A DNA stretch of 34,928 bases from positions 1-34,928 of IMG/VR virus record IMGVR_UViG_3300046536_000329, one strand, 5' to 3'. Positions within the stretch are counted from its first letter, which is position 1, and each line of letters starts with the position of its first letter. The translations under genes and the position numbers were made by a program. The notes beneath the pieces are model-generated. The model had not been told where the DNA came from and did no database searches. It saw nothing but the letters and a program-made list of their open reading frames with translations. Source of the DNA: a virus. Below are positions 8,708 through 17,017 of this stretch, one piece after another.

Positions 8708-9670
8708 TTACTTGTAGGTGCTCGCGGCGATGGCGTTCTGCAGCGTCGCCTTGATGGGGCTGTAGCCGGCCGAGGCGCCGACGTCGGAGGTGTTGCTGAT
8801 CGCCTTGAAGCTGACCGGGAGCTCGATGTACTCCTTGCCGTAGGACGGGGTGCCCTCGGTGTAGGCGACCTGCGAGCAGTGCAGCGTCAGGCCGTTGGTG
8901 GTGGCCGCGGCGCCCTGGGTGTAGATGCAGTCGAATGACTGCACGGTCCCGGCCTGGAACGCGGTGCGCTGGGTGGTGTTCTCCATGACCAGCGACAGCT
9001 TGCCTTCGACGGACACGTCGCCGGTCCAGATCCGGTACGGGTTCTGGGTGCCGGCCGAGCCGCGGATCGCGGTCACGTTCCGCTTGATCGTCAGCTCGCC
9101 GTCCTGCACGAACATCGCGGCCCCGGCGATCTGGTTGGTGATGTTCCAGTTCGCGACCGGAGCCACCGACGTGAACGAAGGGGTCGGGGACGTGGTCGTC
9201 GCGAAGGGCCACGTCAGGGCCTTCGCGGACCACTCGAACAGGCCGTCCGCGTTCCACTTGAACCCGAGCTCGGAGAACTGGGCGCCGGCGTACTGCCACG
9301 TGTTGAGCGGGTCGAAAATCGTCCACGTCTGCGAGGTCGGCTGGGTGTCGCCCGTGCACAGCGTCGAGAAGACGTGCGAGAACGGGGCGGAGGCGCCGGT
9401 GGTGACCACATCGGGCAGGACGCTCGCGAGCAGCCAGCCGATGGTGTCGGCGAACACGTCGCCGCCGAGGTCGAGCTCGGCACCCTTCTGCCCCGGGTAG
9501 AGGCCGTAGACGTCCACCGGGGCACCGCGCATCCCGGTGTCCTCGATCAGGTTGACGTCGTCCTTCGGCGTGAGCGTCTTGAACGGCACCCACTTGGTGG
9601 GCGCGACGGCCGTGCCGGGCACGGTCTCCTTGCCGACGCCGAGCACTGCGAGATGGGACGGCTTAGGCAT
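8708..9670 (-). CDS. Major tail tube protein
   Basis: This encodes 320 residues from the ATG at 9670, which lies within the last codons of the preceding gene (8-base overlap). The N-terminus, LGVGKETVPGTAVAPTKWVP, is the typical opening of actinophage tail tube subunits (a conserved KETTPGTAVAPT-like stretch). The body has alternating beta strands, including ELDLGGDVFADTIGWLLASV and a C-terminal KEYIELPVSFKAISNT strand. Subunits stack into the tube through which DNA passes. Its position between the tail terminator region and the chaperone pair is canonical. Confidence 0.88.
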   Translation of the reverse strand: MPKPSHLAVLGVGKETVPGTAVAPTKWVPFKTLTPKDDVNLIEDTGMRGAPVDVYGLYPGQKGAELDLGGDVFADTIGWLLASVLPDVVTTGASAPFSHVFSTLCTGDTQPTSQTWTIFDPLNTWQYAGAQFSELGFKWNADGLFEWSAKALTWPFATTTSPTPSFTSVAPVANWNITNQIAGAAMFVQDGELTIKRNVTAIRGSAGTQNPYRIWTGDVSVEGKLSLVMENTTQRTAFQAGTVQSFDCIYTQGAAATTNGLTLHCSQVAYTEGTPSYGKEYIELPVSFKAISNTSDVGASAGYSPIKATLQNAIAASTYK

Positions 9671-9869
9671 CGCTGCCCTCCTTGGTCTGCGTGGCCTCGG
9701 CCGCCGCGGCGGGCGCCTCCGGCTCCGGTGTCGGCTCGGGGTCCGGGGGCGTCCAGTCGCCGTCACCGGGGTTGCGGTCCAGCTGGTGGCGGCTGCCGGG
9801 CTCGGGGGTGATGCCGAGCGTCGGGTAGTAGCGGCCCTCTTCGCCGGTGTAGGTGTAGCGGCGAGGCAT
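9663..9869 (-). CDS. Small unknown protein in the head-tail region
   Basis: This encodes 68 residues from an ATG with AAAGGGGG upstream. The N-terminus, MPRRYTYTGEEGRYYPTLGI, is followed by a Pro/Glu/Ala-rich acidic tail (PDPEPTPEPEAPAAAAEA). It overlaps the start of the major tail protein by 8 bases and follows the putative tail terminator gene. Small proteins beginning with RxYxYTGEEGRYYPTL-type sequence are frequent next to actinophage tail tube genes, but I know of no assigned function. Probably a virion or assembly accessory protein. Confidence 0.6.
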   Translation of the reverse strand: MPRRYTYTGEEGRYYPTLGITPEPGSRHQLDRNPGDGDWTPPDPEPTPEPEAPAAAAEATQTKEGSDA

Positions 9870-9883
9870 GATGGCGCCCCCTT

Positions 9884-10360
9884 TCACAGGGTCTTGAGGC
9901 AGTCGATGCCGATCTCGATGACGGTCTGCCGGCCGGAGGCGCCATGACTGTCCTCGGCCCAGCCGGAGGTGTGCTGCGCCATACCCGGCTTGGCGCGGTC
10001 GACGGCGCCGCCCAGGGACGGGTCGGAGCGGACGACGGCGACGACAAGGTCGGCGAGCTGACGGGCTCGGGCGAATGCCTGCGCCGGCTCGTCGCCGCCG
10101 CGGTAGACGTCCACGAGGACGGTGATCGTGTAGTCCTCGCGCAGCCAGTACGCGCCACCCGAGCCCACGACGTTCTCCGGGTTGTACTGCTGGTGCACGT
10201 CGCCGACGCAGATGATCTGGTCCGGCTGGTACGGGCCCGGCTCGTCGAGGCACACGAGGACAGCGGTTTCGGCCGCGAGCTGGGCCTGGATGCCGTCGAA
10301 GATCCAGGTCCGGGCGGCGGGGATGGACGATGCGGGGATGTCTCCGATGGGCGTGGTCAT
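9884..10360 (-). CDS. Tail terminator / tail completion protein
   Basis: This encodes 158 residues. The ATG overlaps the TGA of the upstream connector gene (ATGA at 10357-10360), indicating coupled translation. The sequence has the helix-strand-strand pattern of tail terminator proteins: an N-terminal helix (IFDGIQAQLA), central strands (YTITVLVDVYRG), a long helix (AFARARQLADLVVAVVRSDP) followed by SLGGAVDRA, and a last strand (TVIEIGIDCLKTL). Such proteins cap the tail tube and join it to the head. Position between the head-tail connector and the major tail protein agrees. The call rests on pattern and order, without a search. Confidence 0.72.
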   Translation of the reverse strand: MTTPIGDIPASSIPAARTWIFDGIQAQLAAETAVLVCLDEPGPYQPDQIICVGDVHQQYNPENVVGSGGAYWLREDYTITVLVDVYRGGDEPAQAFARARQLADLVVAVVRSDPSLGGAVDRAKPGMAQHTSGWAEDSHGASGRQTVIEIGIDCLKTL

Positions 10361-11241
10361 GCGATCCCCGGAGGTCTCTTGAAGGGCTGCCACAGCTCTA
10401 GTACGCGCGCAGGCAGGGCGAACCCGGTCGGTACACCGCTGCTGTCGCCGTCCAGGGCCGCGCCGCCGAACCGGGGCCGGCCGCCCTGCTGGGTCAGCTG
10501 GAACAGATGCCGGATGAGCTCCAGGACGCCGAGCCGGACCGTCCACGGAGTCCCGCCGTCCCGGGCGGCGGTGTAGACGACCTTGACGTTCTTGATGCCG
10601 GACGGGAAGCAGACGGCGCCGCCGGTGGCCCGGCGGGTGATCTGCCCCCGATCGAGGTCGATGGTGTACCCGTAGGCGTCCGTCGAGGTGCCGAGCGGCT
10701 GCTCGGTGAGGACCCAGGTGGACGCGGACACGTACTCGGTGACGGACTGGACGGATGCGAGCGGCAGCCAGTCCAAGGTGATGGTCGGGTTGCCGCCGTT
10801 GTGCCACTCGGTGTGCTGCTCGGGCAGGAGCGGGCCGACGACGTCCCGGGCCAGCTCACCAGCGGCCAGGATGAAGCCCTGCAGCTCGGCATCCTGACTG
10901 GTGTTGCTGGCCGGGATGTTCAGGTGGGCTTTGACCGAGGCGAGGTCGACGACCTGCTCGACACCGAGCGGCCGCACCTGGAACTGGCCTTCGCTCGCGT
11001 AGCCGACGCCGGTACCGGTCGCGGTCCAGCGGAAGAGCCAAGTTCCGGCGACGGCGACCGCGGGTACGGCGGCCGCGTACTGGCCACCGCCTGCTGAGGT
11101 CGTCGCCGGGGTCGTGATGGTCCCGGCGGGGTCGGTGACCGTCAGGACGACGGTCACCGTTCCGGTGGCGGGGGCGCCGGTGTCGTCGAGGACGGTCTCC
11201 GTCAGGCCGACGTCCTGACCGGTGAAGTACAGCAGCGGCAC
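10357..11241 (-). CDS. Head-tail connector with N-terminal Ig-like domain
   Basis: This encodes 294 residues. The GTG at 11241 was chosen because GGGAGGGG lies just upstream. Residues 1 to about 95 form an Ig/Big-like or BppU-like beta domain (TGTVTVVLTVTDPAGTIT, GTWLFRWTATGTG). From about residue 100 a gp6-like head-tail connector begins: LASVKAHLNIPASNTSQDAE, then ILAAGELARDVVGPLLPEQ, and further strands (DLDRGQITRRATGGAVCFP). The connector half forms a ring under the portal. The added beta domain is unusual for the plain gp6 family and could decorate the neck. The gene ends with an ATGA overlap onto the tail terminator. Confidence 0.78.
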   Translation of the reverse strand: MPLLYFTGQDVGLTETVLDDTGAPATGTVTVVLTVTDPAGTITTPATTSAGGGQYAAAVPAVAVAGTWLFRWTATGTGVGYASEGQFQVRPLGVEQVVDLASVKAHLNIPASNTSQDAELQGFILAAGELARDVVGPLLPEQHTEWHNGGNPTITLDWLPLASVQSVTEYVSASTWVLTEQPLGTSTDAYGYTIDLDRGQITRRATGGAVCFPSGIKNVKVVYTAARDGGTPWTVRLGVLELIRHLFQLTQQGGRPRFGGAALDGDSSGVPTGFALPARVLELWQPFKRPPGIA

Positions 11242-11257
11242 GGCGGCCCCTCCCGTC

Positions 11258-11566
11258 TCAGGTGGTCGCTGGGGGCTTCGCCGCGGTGGCGGTGCGCTTC
11301 CCGGCACGCTTCGGCGACTCGGCGGCAGGTTCGTCGCCCTTCAGAGCCGTGCGAATCTCCCGCGCGGCGACTGCGGCCTGCGCGGCGGGGACGTCCTGGC
11401 CGGCCGCGGCGAGCTTCTCCGCCCGGTCCTCCAGCTTCTCGGCCTCGGCGTCCAATTCGCCGCGGACGCGGTCGATCTGGGCCTGGACCTCGCTCTCGCG
11501 CGGCCCGTTCATGCAGCTGGCCAGCTCGTTACGGAGCCCGGCCAGTTCAGCGACGCGATCATGCAT
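11258..11566 (-). CDS. Small coiled-coil protein downstream of capsid
   Basis: This encodes 102 residues. The ATG at 11566 follows a GAGGAG ribosome site. The first 80 residues are helical with heptad-like spacing (HDRVAELAGLRNEL, EVQAQIDRVRGELDAEAEKL); the C-terminal end is basic and Ala/Lys-rich (PKRAGKRTATAAKPP). It lies directly downstream of the capsid gene, beyond a hairpin, and upstream of the connector. Proteins of this type are common at this place in actinophages and have no firm function; a capsid accessory role is a guess. Confidence 0.6.
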   Translation of the reverse strand: MHDRVAELAGLRNELASCMNGPRESEVQAQIDRVRGELDAEAEKLEDRAEKLAAAGQDVPAAQAAVAAREIRTALKGDEPAAESPKRAGKRTATAAKPPATT

Positions 11567-11592
11567 CGCGACTCTCCTCACTGGGGATGGGG

Positions 11593-11627
11593 CCCCGGGC
11601 CGCCGCACCCTCAACGACGGCCCGGGG
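11593..11627 (-). terminator. Hairpin downstream of the capsid gene
   Basis: A perfect 10-base inverted repeat (CCCCGGGCCG at 11593-11602 and its complement at 11618-11627) with a 15-base loop lies just after the capsid stop codon (11639). There is no clear T-run. It may act as a partial terminator or mRNA stabiliser that raises capsid output relative to downstream genes. Seen in sequence; role inferred. Confidence 0.5.
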
Positions 11628-11638
11628 AGCTGGCGGGA

Positions 11639-13093
11639 TCAGTAACCGGCCGCCGGGATCAGGCCGGTACCGGAGACGACCGAGATGGACTCCGGGCGCC
11701 GGTTACCCATGAAGGCGAAGTAGTTCCACACCTGGAAGCGCACCTGCAGCGTCCCGGAGAGGACCTCCTGGAGCACGCGGGTGCGCATGCTGCCCTCGAA
11801 CAGGTACAGGTCGGAGGTGCGGGCGGTGATGATGCGGGTTTCGTTGGTGCCCGCGCCGAGGTTGGAGGGGATGTTGCCGTCGGTCAGAACCGGCAGCGCC
11901 ATCACGCGGCCGGCAGGACCCTCGGACACGGCGCCGGTCTGAAGCCCCAGAACGTTGAAGCCGGTACCGCTCTCGATCTGCACCAGCGGACGGTTGGACG
12001 TGTCGAGCTGGGAGGCGATCCAGTACCACATCGACGGCGTCATGAACGTCGCCAGAGCGGGCATCTTGCGGTTCTTCTCGACCTGGGATGCGGCCTGCGC
12101 GAACGACGGCCACAGTTCCGGCAGCGTCGGGGTGGCGTCCGTGTAGGTCACCGAGTTGAGGCTGCCGACGTTCAGGATGCCGGTGGCCTGCCCGGAGGAG
12201 CCGGAGCCGTTGATGACCTGGAGGTCCAGCTTCATGTTGTAGTCGGCGATCAGGTCCGAGAAGATCACTTCGTCGAAGGCGATCGGGGACTGGTCGAGCA
12301 GTTGGAGTGCCACGTCCTGCTGACCGGCGATGGTGCGGACCGGCGCACTCACCGACGTGTCGGTCAGGTCCTGCGAGGTGACCGCTGCGGCGTCCGCGGT
12401 CTGCACGCCGACGGCAGTACCGGTGGACACCTTCGGCAGGTTGATGGAGTCGGTCCCGGACGGCAGCGTCAGGTTGCGCACCGAGTTGGCGATGGTCCGG
12501 CCGAACCGCGGCAGGTCGATGTACTCGTCGACCATCCACAGCGGCGGCACGAAGTAACCGCCCTGACCGTCGGTCCGGTTGGGGTTGGTGCGGCGCTCGA
12601 AGGCGGACTCGGCGACCCGGTCCGAGACGCCCTCCAGGCTCCGGATGCCCTTCTCGGCGGCAGCGTCACGCGCGGCCATCCGGCGGGGCAGATCGACCTC
12701 GATCTCCTGACCGTGCCGGCGCAGGCGCTCGCGGGCGGCGGCCGGACCGCCGTCCCCGTCACCGCGGTTGAGCTCCGCGCGCGCCAGGTCCAGGAAGTAG
12801 GAGTGCCGGGCCTCCCGGGCGTAGGTCTTCGGCTCGGAGACGACCTCGAGGCGGGCCACGCCGTGGCGGCGCGCGATGTCGGCGGCAGCGTCGTCGCGCT
12901 TCTGCTGCTCGTCGAGCTCGACCAGGCGCACGTCGATGTCGCGGATCTCCCGCTCGGTGTCGTCGAACGTCTTCTGCTCGTCCTCGGAGAGCTTGTCGCG
13001 CTTCTCCGTCTTGGCCGTCTCCAGCAGGGCGTCGAGCTGTGTCTTGCGCTCGGCACGCCGCTCGATCAGGCCCGGGATGAGGGGACTGGGCAT
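11639..13093 (-). CDS. Major capsid protein, HK97 fold with N-terminal delta domain
   Basis: This encodes 484 residues, ATG at 13093, with AAGGGA upstream. Residues 5 to about 65 are a charged coiled coil (ERRAERKTQLDALLETAKTE, TFDDTEREIRDIDVRLVEL) acting as built-in scaffold, typically removed by the prohead protease. From about residue 165 the HK97-type core begins (TDGQGGYFVPPLWMVDEYI, FGRTIANSVRNLTLPSGTDS), with spine-helix/P-domain-like sequence (DEVIFSDLIADYNMKLDLQV, INGSGSSGQATGILN) and C-terminal strands (TRVLQEVLSGTLQVRFQVW). No separate scaffold gene is present, consistent with the fused delta domain. Its position directly downstream of the protease is canonical. Confidence 0.95.
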   Translation of the reverse strand: MPSPLIPGLIERRAERKTQLDALLETAKTEKRDKLSEDEQKTFDDTEREIRDIDVRLVELDEQQKRDDAAADIARRHGVARLEVVSEPKTYAREARHSYFLDLARAELNRGDGDGGPAAARERLRRHGQEIEVDLPRRMAARDAAAEKGIRSLEGVSDRVAESAFERRTNPNRTDGQGGYFVPPLWMVDEYIDLPRFGRTIANSVRNLTLPSGTDSINLPKVSTGTAVGVQTADAAAVTSQDLTDTSVSAPVRTIAGQQDVALQLLDQSPIAFDEVIFSDLIADYNMKLDLQVINGSGSSGQATGILNVGSLNSVTYTDATPTLPELWPSFAQAASQVEKNRKMPALATFMTPSMWYWIASQLDTSNRPLVQIESGTGFNVLGLQTGAVSEGPAGRVMALPVLTDGNIPSNLGAGTNETRIITARTSDLYLFEGSMRTRVLQEVLSGTLQVRFQVWNYFAFMGNRRPESISVVSGTGLIPAAGY

Positions 13094-13232
13094 GGTGATT
13101 CCCTTCCGGGTGGGTGGTGTTGGCGTGCCTGCGGCTCGGGTGGTGGTCCGGGTGACCGGCCAGGTGGTGCCCCGGGTGCGGGGTCCGGCGTGGCGGTCGG
13201 CGCGGCTCCGGCGCGATGGCAGGCGGTGAAAC

Positions 13233-13934
13233 TCAGAGGGCCAGCGCGCGGGCGCGGGCCTCCAGCAGACCCAGGGACGGCCCGGAGGGCTCCTGGGGTG
13301 CGGGGGTGAACTCGGTGGCGAGGCGGTCGAACACCTCGCGCCGCTCGTCGGGGGTGAGCCGTTGCAGCTGCTCGGAGACCGCGCGGGAGTTCAGCGTGGC
13401 ACCGGCCGTGTTCGGGTTGGCCCCGTAATTGACGATCGAGACGTCGCCCTTGTTGAGGGAGACCTCCAGGATGTCCCGCTGGTCGAAATCGGGGCTCCAC
13501 TGCTGGCGGGTGATCCAGAATCCGAACGACATCTCGTCGACGTCGCCGCGGTCCATCGCCGAGCGCAGCGCCTGGACGTGCGGGGAGGCGGGGTCGAGGT
13601 CGGCCTCGGTGTGCAGGCCTGTGTCGTCCTCGGCCAGCCGCATCGTGCCGGACTTGGTCCGCGCGAGGGTGAGGCCGGCGTGGTTGACGAGGAGCGGGAC
13701 GTCCGCGTTCTCGGCGAGCGTCTTGGTGAACGCGCCCGCCCGGACGACCTCGGTGAACGGGCCGAGCCAGTCGGACATCTCGTATCCGACCTCGGTGATG
13801 CACGCGTACCCGGTGAACGTCAGGGCGTCGCCGCCGGTGCCGTTGTCCTTGGCGCGCAGCTCGACGCCCTTGAACGGCACCGCGCGGTGCTGGAGATCGG
13901 TGGGCCGCTCGGCCCGCACGGACAGGTCAGGCAT
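13233..13934 (-). CDS. Prohead maturation protease, HK97 family (S78-like)
   Basis: This encodes 233 residues, ATG at 13934 with GAGG upstream inside the end of the portal gene region; the two genes are 7 bases apart. The strand core LTFTGYACITE and SDWLGPFTEVVRAGAF match caudoviral prohead proteases. The catalytic His is in LLVNHAGLTLARTKSG (His85) and the Ser in RGDVDEMSFGFWI (Ser136), followed by LEVSLNKGDVSIVNYGANP. It cuts the capsid delta domain and itself during maturation. Portal, protease, capsid is the standard order. Confidence 0.93.
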   Translation of the reverse strand: MPDLSVRAERPTDLQHRAVPFKGVELRAKDNGTGGDALTFTGYACITEVGYEMSDWLGPFTEVVRAGAFTKTLAENADVPLLVNHAGLTLARTKSGTMRLAEDDTGLHTEADLDPASPHVQALRSAMDRGDVDEMSFGFWITRQQWSPDFDQRDILEVSLNKGDVSIVNYGANPNTAGATLNSRAVSEQLQRLTPDERREVFDRLATEFTPAPQEPSGPSLGLLEARARALAL

Positions 13935-13941
13935 CGCGGCC

Positions 13942-15180
13942 TCATTTCTTCGGCGGTGGCGCCGGGGGATCGTCCGGCGGTGGGGGCTCTTCAGGCGGGC
14001 CGTCGCCGGCGTGCGCGGAGTTCAGCGGGGCGTTGATGTCGTCGCCGCCGTCGACGGGCGGCAGGTTCTCGCGCGACCTGATCTCGTTCTGGGTGAGCAG
14101 GCCCGCGGTGCGGCCCTGCACGTAGGCCGAGTACCGGCCGGCGGTGTCGGTGCGCTCCAGGCTGGTCGTGTCCAGGCGCGCGTACTGGCCGCGCGGCAGG
14201 AGCGTCGTCCACGCGTCCTCGAACGTGCCGAGCCAGTCGTCGAGGGTCCAGATCCGGAACCCGATCGCCTGCTGCTCGATGCCGGTGCCCCAGCTGGTGG
14301 TGCGGTCGATCTGCCCGAGCATGTGGGGCGGGACCCCGAAGAGCATCGCCATGTCGAGGTTCTGGGCGGCCCGGGTGCCGAGGAACTGGGCGTCCTCCGG
14401 CGAGACGCTGATGGGCTTCCACTTGGCGCCGCCGGTCAGGACGCCGATCGCGTGCGCGTTGGGCAGCCCGGAGTGCGAGGCCTCGAACGCGTCCCGCATC
14501 TCCCTCGCGCGCGTCTTGTCGAGGTTGGCCTCCATCTCGACGACACCAGTCAGGTGCGCGCCCTGGCCGAAGAACCGGGCGCCGAACTCCTCGGCGGCCA
14601 GGCCCAGGCCGATGGACTGGCGGGCGTAGGCGATGACCGAGATCCCCTCGGCGGCGCCGGGCATGCACAGGCCGGTGATGTGGACGATGTCCTCGGGATT
14701 CTCGACGCGCTGCCGGTCGAGGTAGTAGCTGCGGCTGCCGTCGTCGTCGAGCTCGACGCGCACCCGGTCGGGGTGCAGCACCATCAGGCGGGCCGGTCGC
14801 CCCAGGTAGTCGCGGGCGAGGACGTAGGCGTAGGCGTTGCCGCGCAGCAGCACGGACACGGCCATCTGCTTCAGGCCCCCACGCCGTGAGGGGAACCGCG
14901 TGCTGGCGAGGCCGCCGAACGGGTCGCTGACGATCGTGGGGGCCGGTGCGACGGGCACGAGGACGCCGTCGCGGGCCTGCATCGACCGCAGCGGCCGCCC
15001 GGCGAGGGCACTGGAGATGATCCGTACACAGGCGTGGACAGCCAGCAGCTTCATCGCGGTCTGTTCGTTGACGGCGACGCCGGACGCCGTCGGCGTCATC
15101 AGGGAGCCGTTCGTGGGGATCGAGCTGTCGCCGAACTGCGTGACGGTGCGGCGCTCGAGGCCGCGGCGGAACAGGCTCAC
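13942..15180 (-). CDS. Portal protein, HK97 type
   Basis: This encodes 412 residues. The GTG at 15180 overlaps the TGA of the small membrane protein gene (GTGA), so translation is coupled. Diagnostic stretches are MKLLAVHACVRIISSALAGR near the N-terminus, VSVLLRGNAYAYVLARDYLG, LMVLHPDRVRVELDDDG, DIVHITGLCMPG, and in the C-terminal half FGVPPHMLGQIDRTTSWGTG and GLLTQNEIRSRENLPPVDGG. The end is Pro-rich. Twelve copies form the ring at one capsid vertex for DNA passage and terminase docking. Confidence 0.95.
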   Translation of the reverse strand: MSLFRRGLERRTVTQFGDSSIPTNGSLMTPTASGVAVNEQTAMKLLAVHACVRIISSALAGRPLRSMQARDGVLVPVAPAPTIVSDPFGGLASTRFPSRRGGLKQMAVSVLLRGNAYAYVLARDYLGRPARLMVLHPDRVRVELDDDGSRSYYLDRQRVENPEDIVHITGLCMPGAAEGISVIAYARQSIGLGLAAEEFGARFFGQGAHLTGVVEMEANLDKTRAREMRDAFEASHSGLPNAHAIGVLTGGAKWKPISVSPEDAQFLGTRAAQNLDMAMLFGVPPHMLGQIDRTTSWGTGIEQQAIGFRIWTLDDWLGTFEDAWTTLLPRGQYARLDTTSLERTDTAGRYSAYVQGRTAGLLTQNEIRSRENLPPVDGGDDINAPLNSAHAGDGPPEEPPPPDDPPAPPPKK

Positions 15181-15350
15181 TGGTCCACCGCCCATCCGAT
15201 GTACAGCAGGGCCACGCCGAGGGCGACCAGGCCGACAATGGGCAGCCACCACCAGGCGGCGCCGACCAGACAGCCGAGGCCGGCCACGTCCATCACGTCG
15301 GTGAGCGTGCGGCGCGGTCGCTGCGGGCGGGGCAGACGTGGGAGCTTCAC
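15177..15350 (-). CDS. Small membrane protein between terminase and portal
   Basis: This encodes 57 residues from a GTG start preceded by AGGAGG. The first 20 residues are basic (VKLPRLPRPQRPRRTLTD). Residues about 22-54 are hydrophobic (LGCLVGAAWWWLPIVGLVAL), enough for two short spans or one long helix. It sits 8 bases after the large terminase stop and overlaps the portal start by four bases. Small membrane proteins at this place are seen in several actinophages; function unknown. A conserved short frame with a good ribosome site and coupling on one side makes it a real gene. Confidence 0.65.
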   Translation of the reverse strand: MKLPRLPRPQRPRRTLTDVMDVAGLGCLVGAAWWWLPIVGLVALGVALLYIGWAVDQ

Positions 15351-15358
15351 AGCACCTC

Positions 15359-17017
15359 CTACAGGTCGGCCCAGCTGAAGAAGCCCGGCTCTGGCTCGGG
15401 TTCGGGCGAGGTGCAGGCGCGGTCGAGGGCGATGATCGAGGCGACGGCGAGGTCGATCTTCCGGGGGCTGCCCTTGGTCTCCTTGAAGATCATGAATCCC
15501 TTGCTCGTGTTGCGGACCACGGCGTTTCCGATGTGCCGGGCGAGCCGCGGGTCCCCGGACTGGGTGAGGTTGCCGTTCATCACGCCCTCGAAGAACCGCT
15601 GCGTCGCGGGCACCATGCGCTGCGGCGACTGCGGGAACTCGACGACCGGCAGGCCCTCCTCCTCCAGCACCTGGTAGGTGCGGGCCCACCGGGCGGGGTC
15701 ACAGACGATCTCCCGGACGCTCCAGCGGCGGCAGGCCTGCCGGATCGCGTCCTCGACCTCCAGGATCGGCACCGACCAGTCCGGCGGGGCGTCCCTGGGG
15801 CGCTCCCAGGCCTGGACGACGTCGATGTGCGGGCGTCGGAGCCCGGCGTTCTGCTCGGCGGCGAGACGGTCGCGTTCGTCCTCGTCGAGGTCGGCGTGCG
15901 CCGGGTCCGCGGGGTCGAAGTTGAGGGCCTCACCGACGCGGACGACCACCAAAGCTGTGCTGTCGTTGTTGAACGAGCCGTCGAACCCGAGGCACACCTC
16001 GGCGCCGTCCGGGATCCCGGCCTCGGCGTCCTCGCACTTCTCCCATACGCCCTCGGGCAGCCACAGCTTGGCGGCCGTGACCCAGATGTTCAGGCGCTTC
16101 GTCTTGTAGTCGGCCTCCGGCAGCTTCCGCGAGACGGCGGCCATCTTCTCCGGGTCGAGGAAGTCGCCGTAGGCCGGGTTCGCCTGCTCCCACACCGACC
16201 GGTCCAGGTAGTTGAAGCCGCGCACCCGGTCGTTGGTCTCGTAGATCCGGGCGCCGTACCGCGGGTCCTCGGTCTCGCCCTTCATGACCTTCTTGGCGTA
16301 CTGGTACTGCTGGAAACAGACCGTGTCCTCGCCGCTCGCGTCGGTCTTCTTGCCGAACGTCGAGATGCCGATGATGAGCGGCTGGGCGCGGGTGTCCGAG
16401 CCCTGGTTCATCACGTTCCACAGCTCGTCGTTGGGCTGCGCGTGCAGCTCGTCGAACAGGACGCGGCTCGGGTTGAGGCCCTCCTTGGTGAACGCCTCGG
16501 AGGACAGGGCCCGGTACACGGCGCCGGTGGCCGGGTACTCGATGGCGTCCCGGTAGACCTTCAGGAGACCGCCCTGCTTGGCGTCCAGCTCCGGCGACAT
16601 CTCGACGGCCGCCTTGACCTCGCCGAAGATGAGCTTCGCCTGGTCCTTGTCCGCGGCGCAGCTGTACACCTCGGCCCCGGGCTCGTCGAGGATCCCGTCG
16701 ATCGCCAGGCCGGCGCCGAGCAGGCTCTTGCTGTTCTTGCGGGGCACGAGCAGGAGGTAGGTCCAGTACTGGCGCTGCCTGGTGCCCGGGACCAGCCGCA
16801 GGATGTCGCAGATGACGTCGGCCTGCCATGTCCGCAGCCGCACGAGCTCCCCGCGCTGCACGCCCTTGGTCAGGCGCAGGTACGACTCGATGAGCTCGCA
16901 CGCGAAAATCCCGTCGGTGTTGTCCTCGTTCCAGCGCGAGGACTCCGGGGTCCACAGCTCGGGGCCGCGCGGCAGCGTGCGCGGAAACCGGGGCGGCGGC
17001 GCCGGCCTACGCGCCAC
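15359..17017 (-). CDS. terL: Terminase large subunit (ATPase and nuclease)
   Basis: This encodes 552 residues from a GTG at 17017, overlapping the small subunit by 11 bases, with AGGAG upstream. ATPase: TYLLLVPRKNSKSLLGAGLA holds a Walker A-type loop of the HK97/P-loop terminase style (Arg93 to Ser98), and SRVLFDELHAQ holds Walker B (Asp189, Glu190), followed by a coupling segment PLIIGISTFG. Nuclease: VCLGFDGSFNNDSTALVVV near residue 345 is the first acidic strand of the RNase H-like fold; REIVCDPARWA and a C-terminal KIDLAVASIIALDRA supply further acidic positions. It cuts and pumps DNA into the prohead. Confidence 0.95.
   Translation of the reverse strand: MARRPAPPPRFPRTLPRGPELWTPESSRWNEDNTDGIFACELIESYLRLTKGVQRGELVRLRTWQADVICDILRLVPGTRQRQYWTYLLLVPRKNSKSLLGAGLAIDGILDEPGAEVYSCAADKDQAKLIFGEVKAAVEMSPELDAKQGGLLKVYRDAIEYPATGAVYRALSSEAFTKEGLNPSRVLFDELHAQPNDELWNVMNQGSDTRAQPLIIGISTFGKKTDASGEDTVCFQQYQYAKKVMKGETEDPRYGARIYETNDRVRGFNYLDRSVWEQANPAYGDFLDPEKMAAVSRKLPEADYKTKRLNIWVTAAKLWLPEGVWEKCEDAEAGIPDGAEVCLGFDGSFNNDSTALVVVRVGEALNFDPADPAHADLDEDERDRLAAEQNAGLRRPHIDVVQAWERPRDAPPDWSVPILEVEDAIRQACRRWSVREIVCDPARWARTYQVLEEEGLPVVEFPQSPQRMVPATQRFFEGVMNGNLTQSGDPRLARHIGNAVVRNTSKGFMIFKETKGSPRKIDLAVASIIALDRACTSPEPEPEPGFFSWADL

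Noticed and set aside
13094-13232. Possible small gene in the gap between capsid start and protease stop
   Set aside because: No frame with a start, ribosome site and sensible composition was found in these 139 bases; probably capsid leader sequence.
11222-13309. Plus-strand frame of 695 codons opposite the capsid and coiled-coil genes
   Set aside because: Covers the capsid gene antisense and has no recognisable domain.
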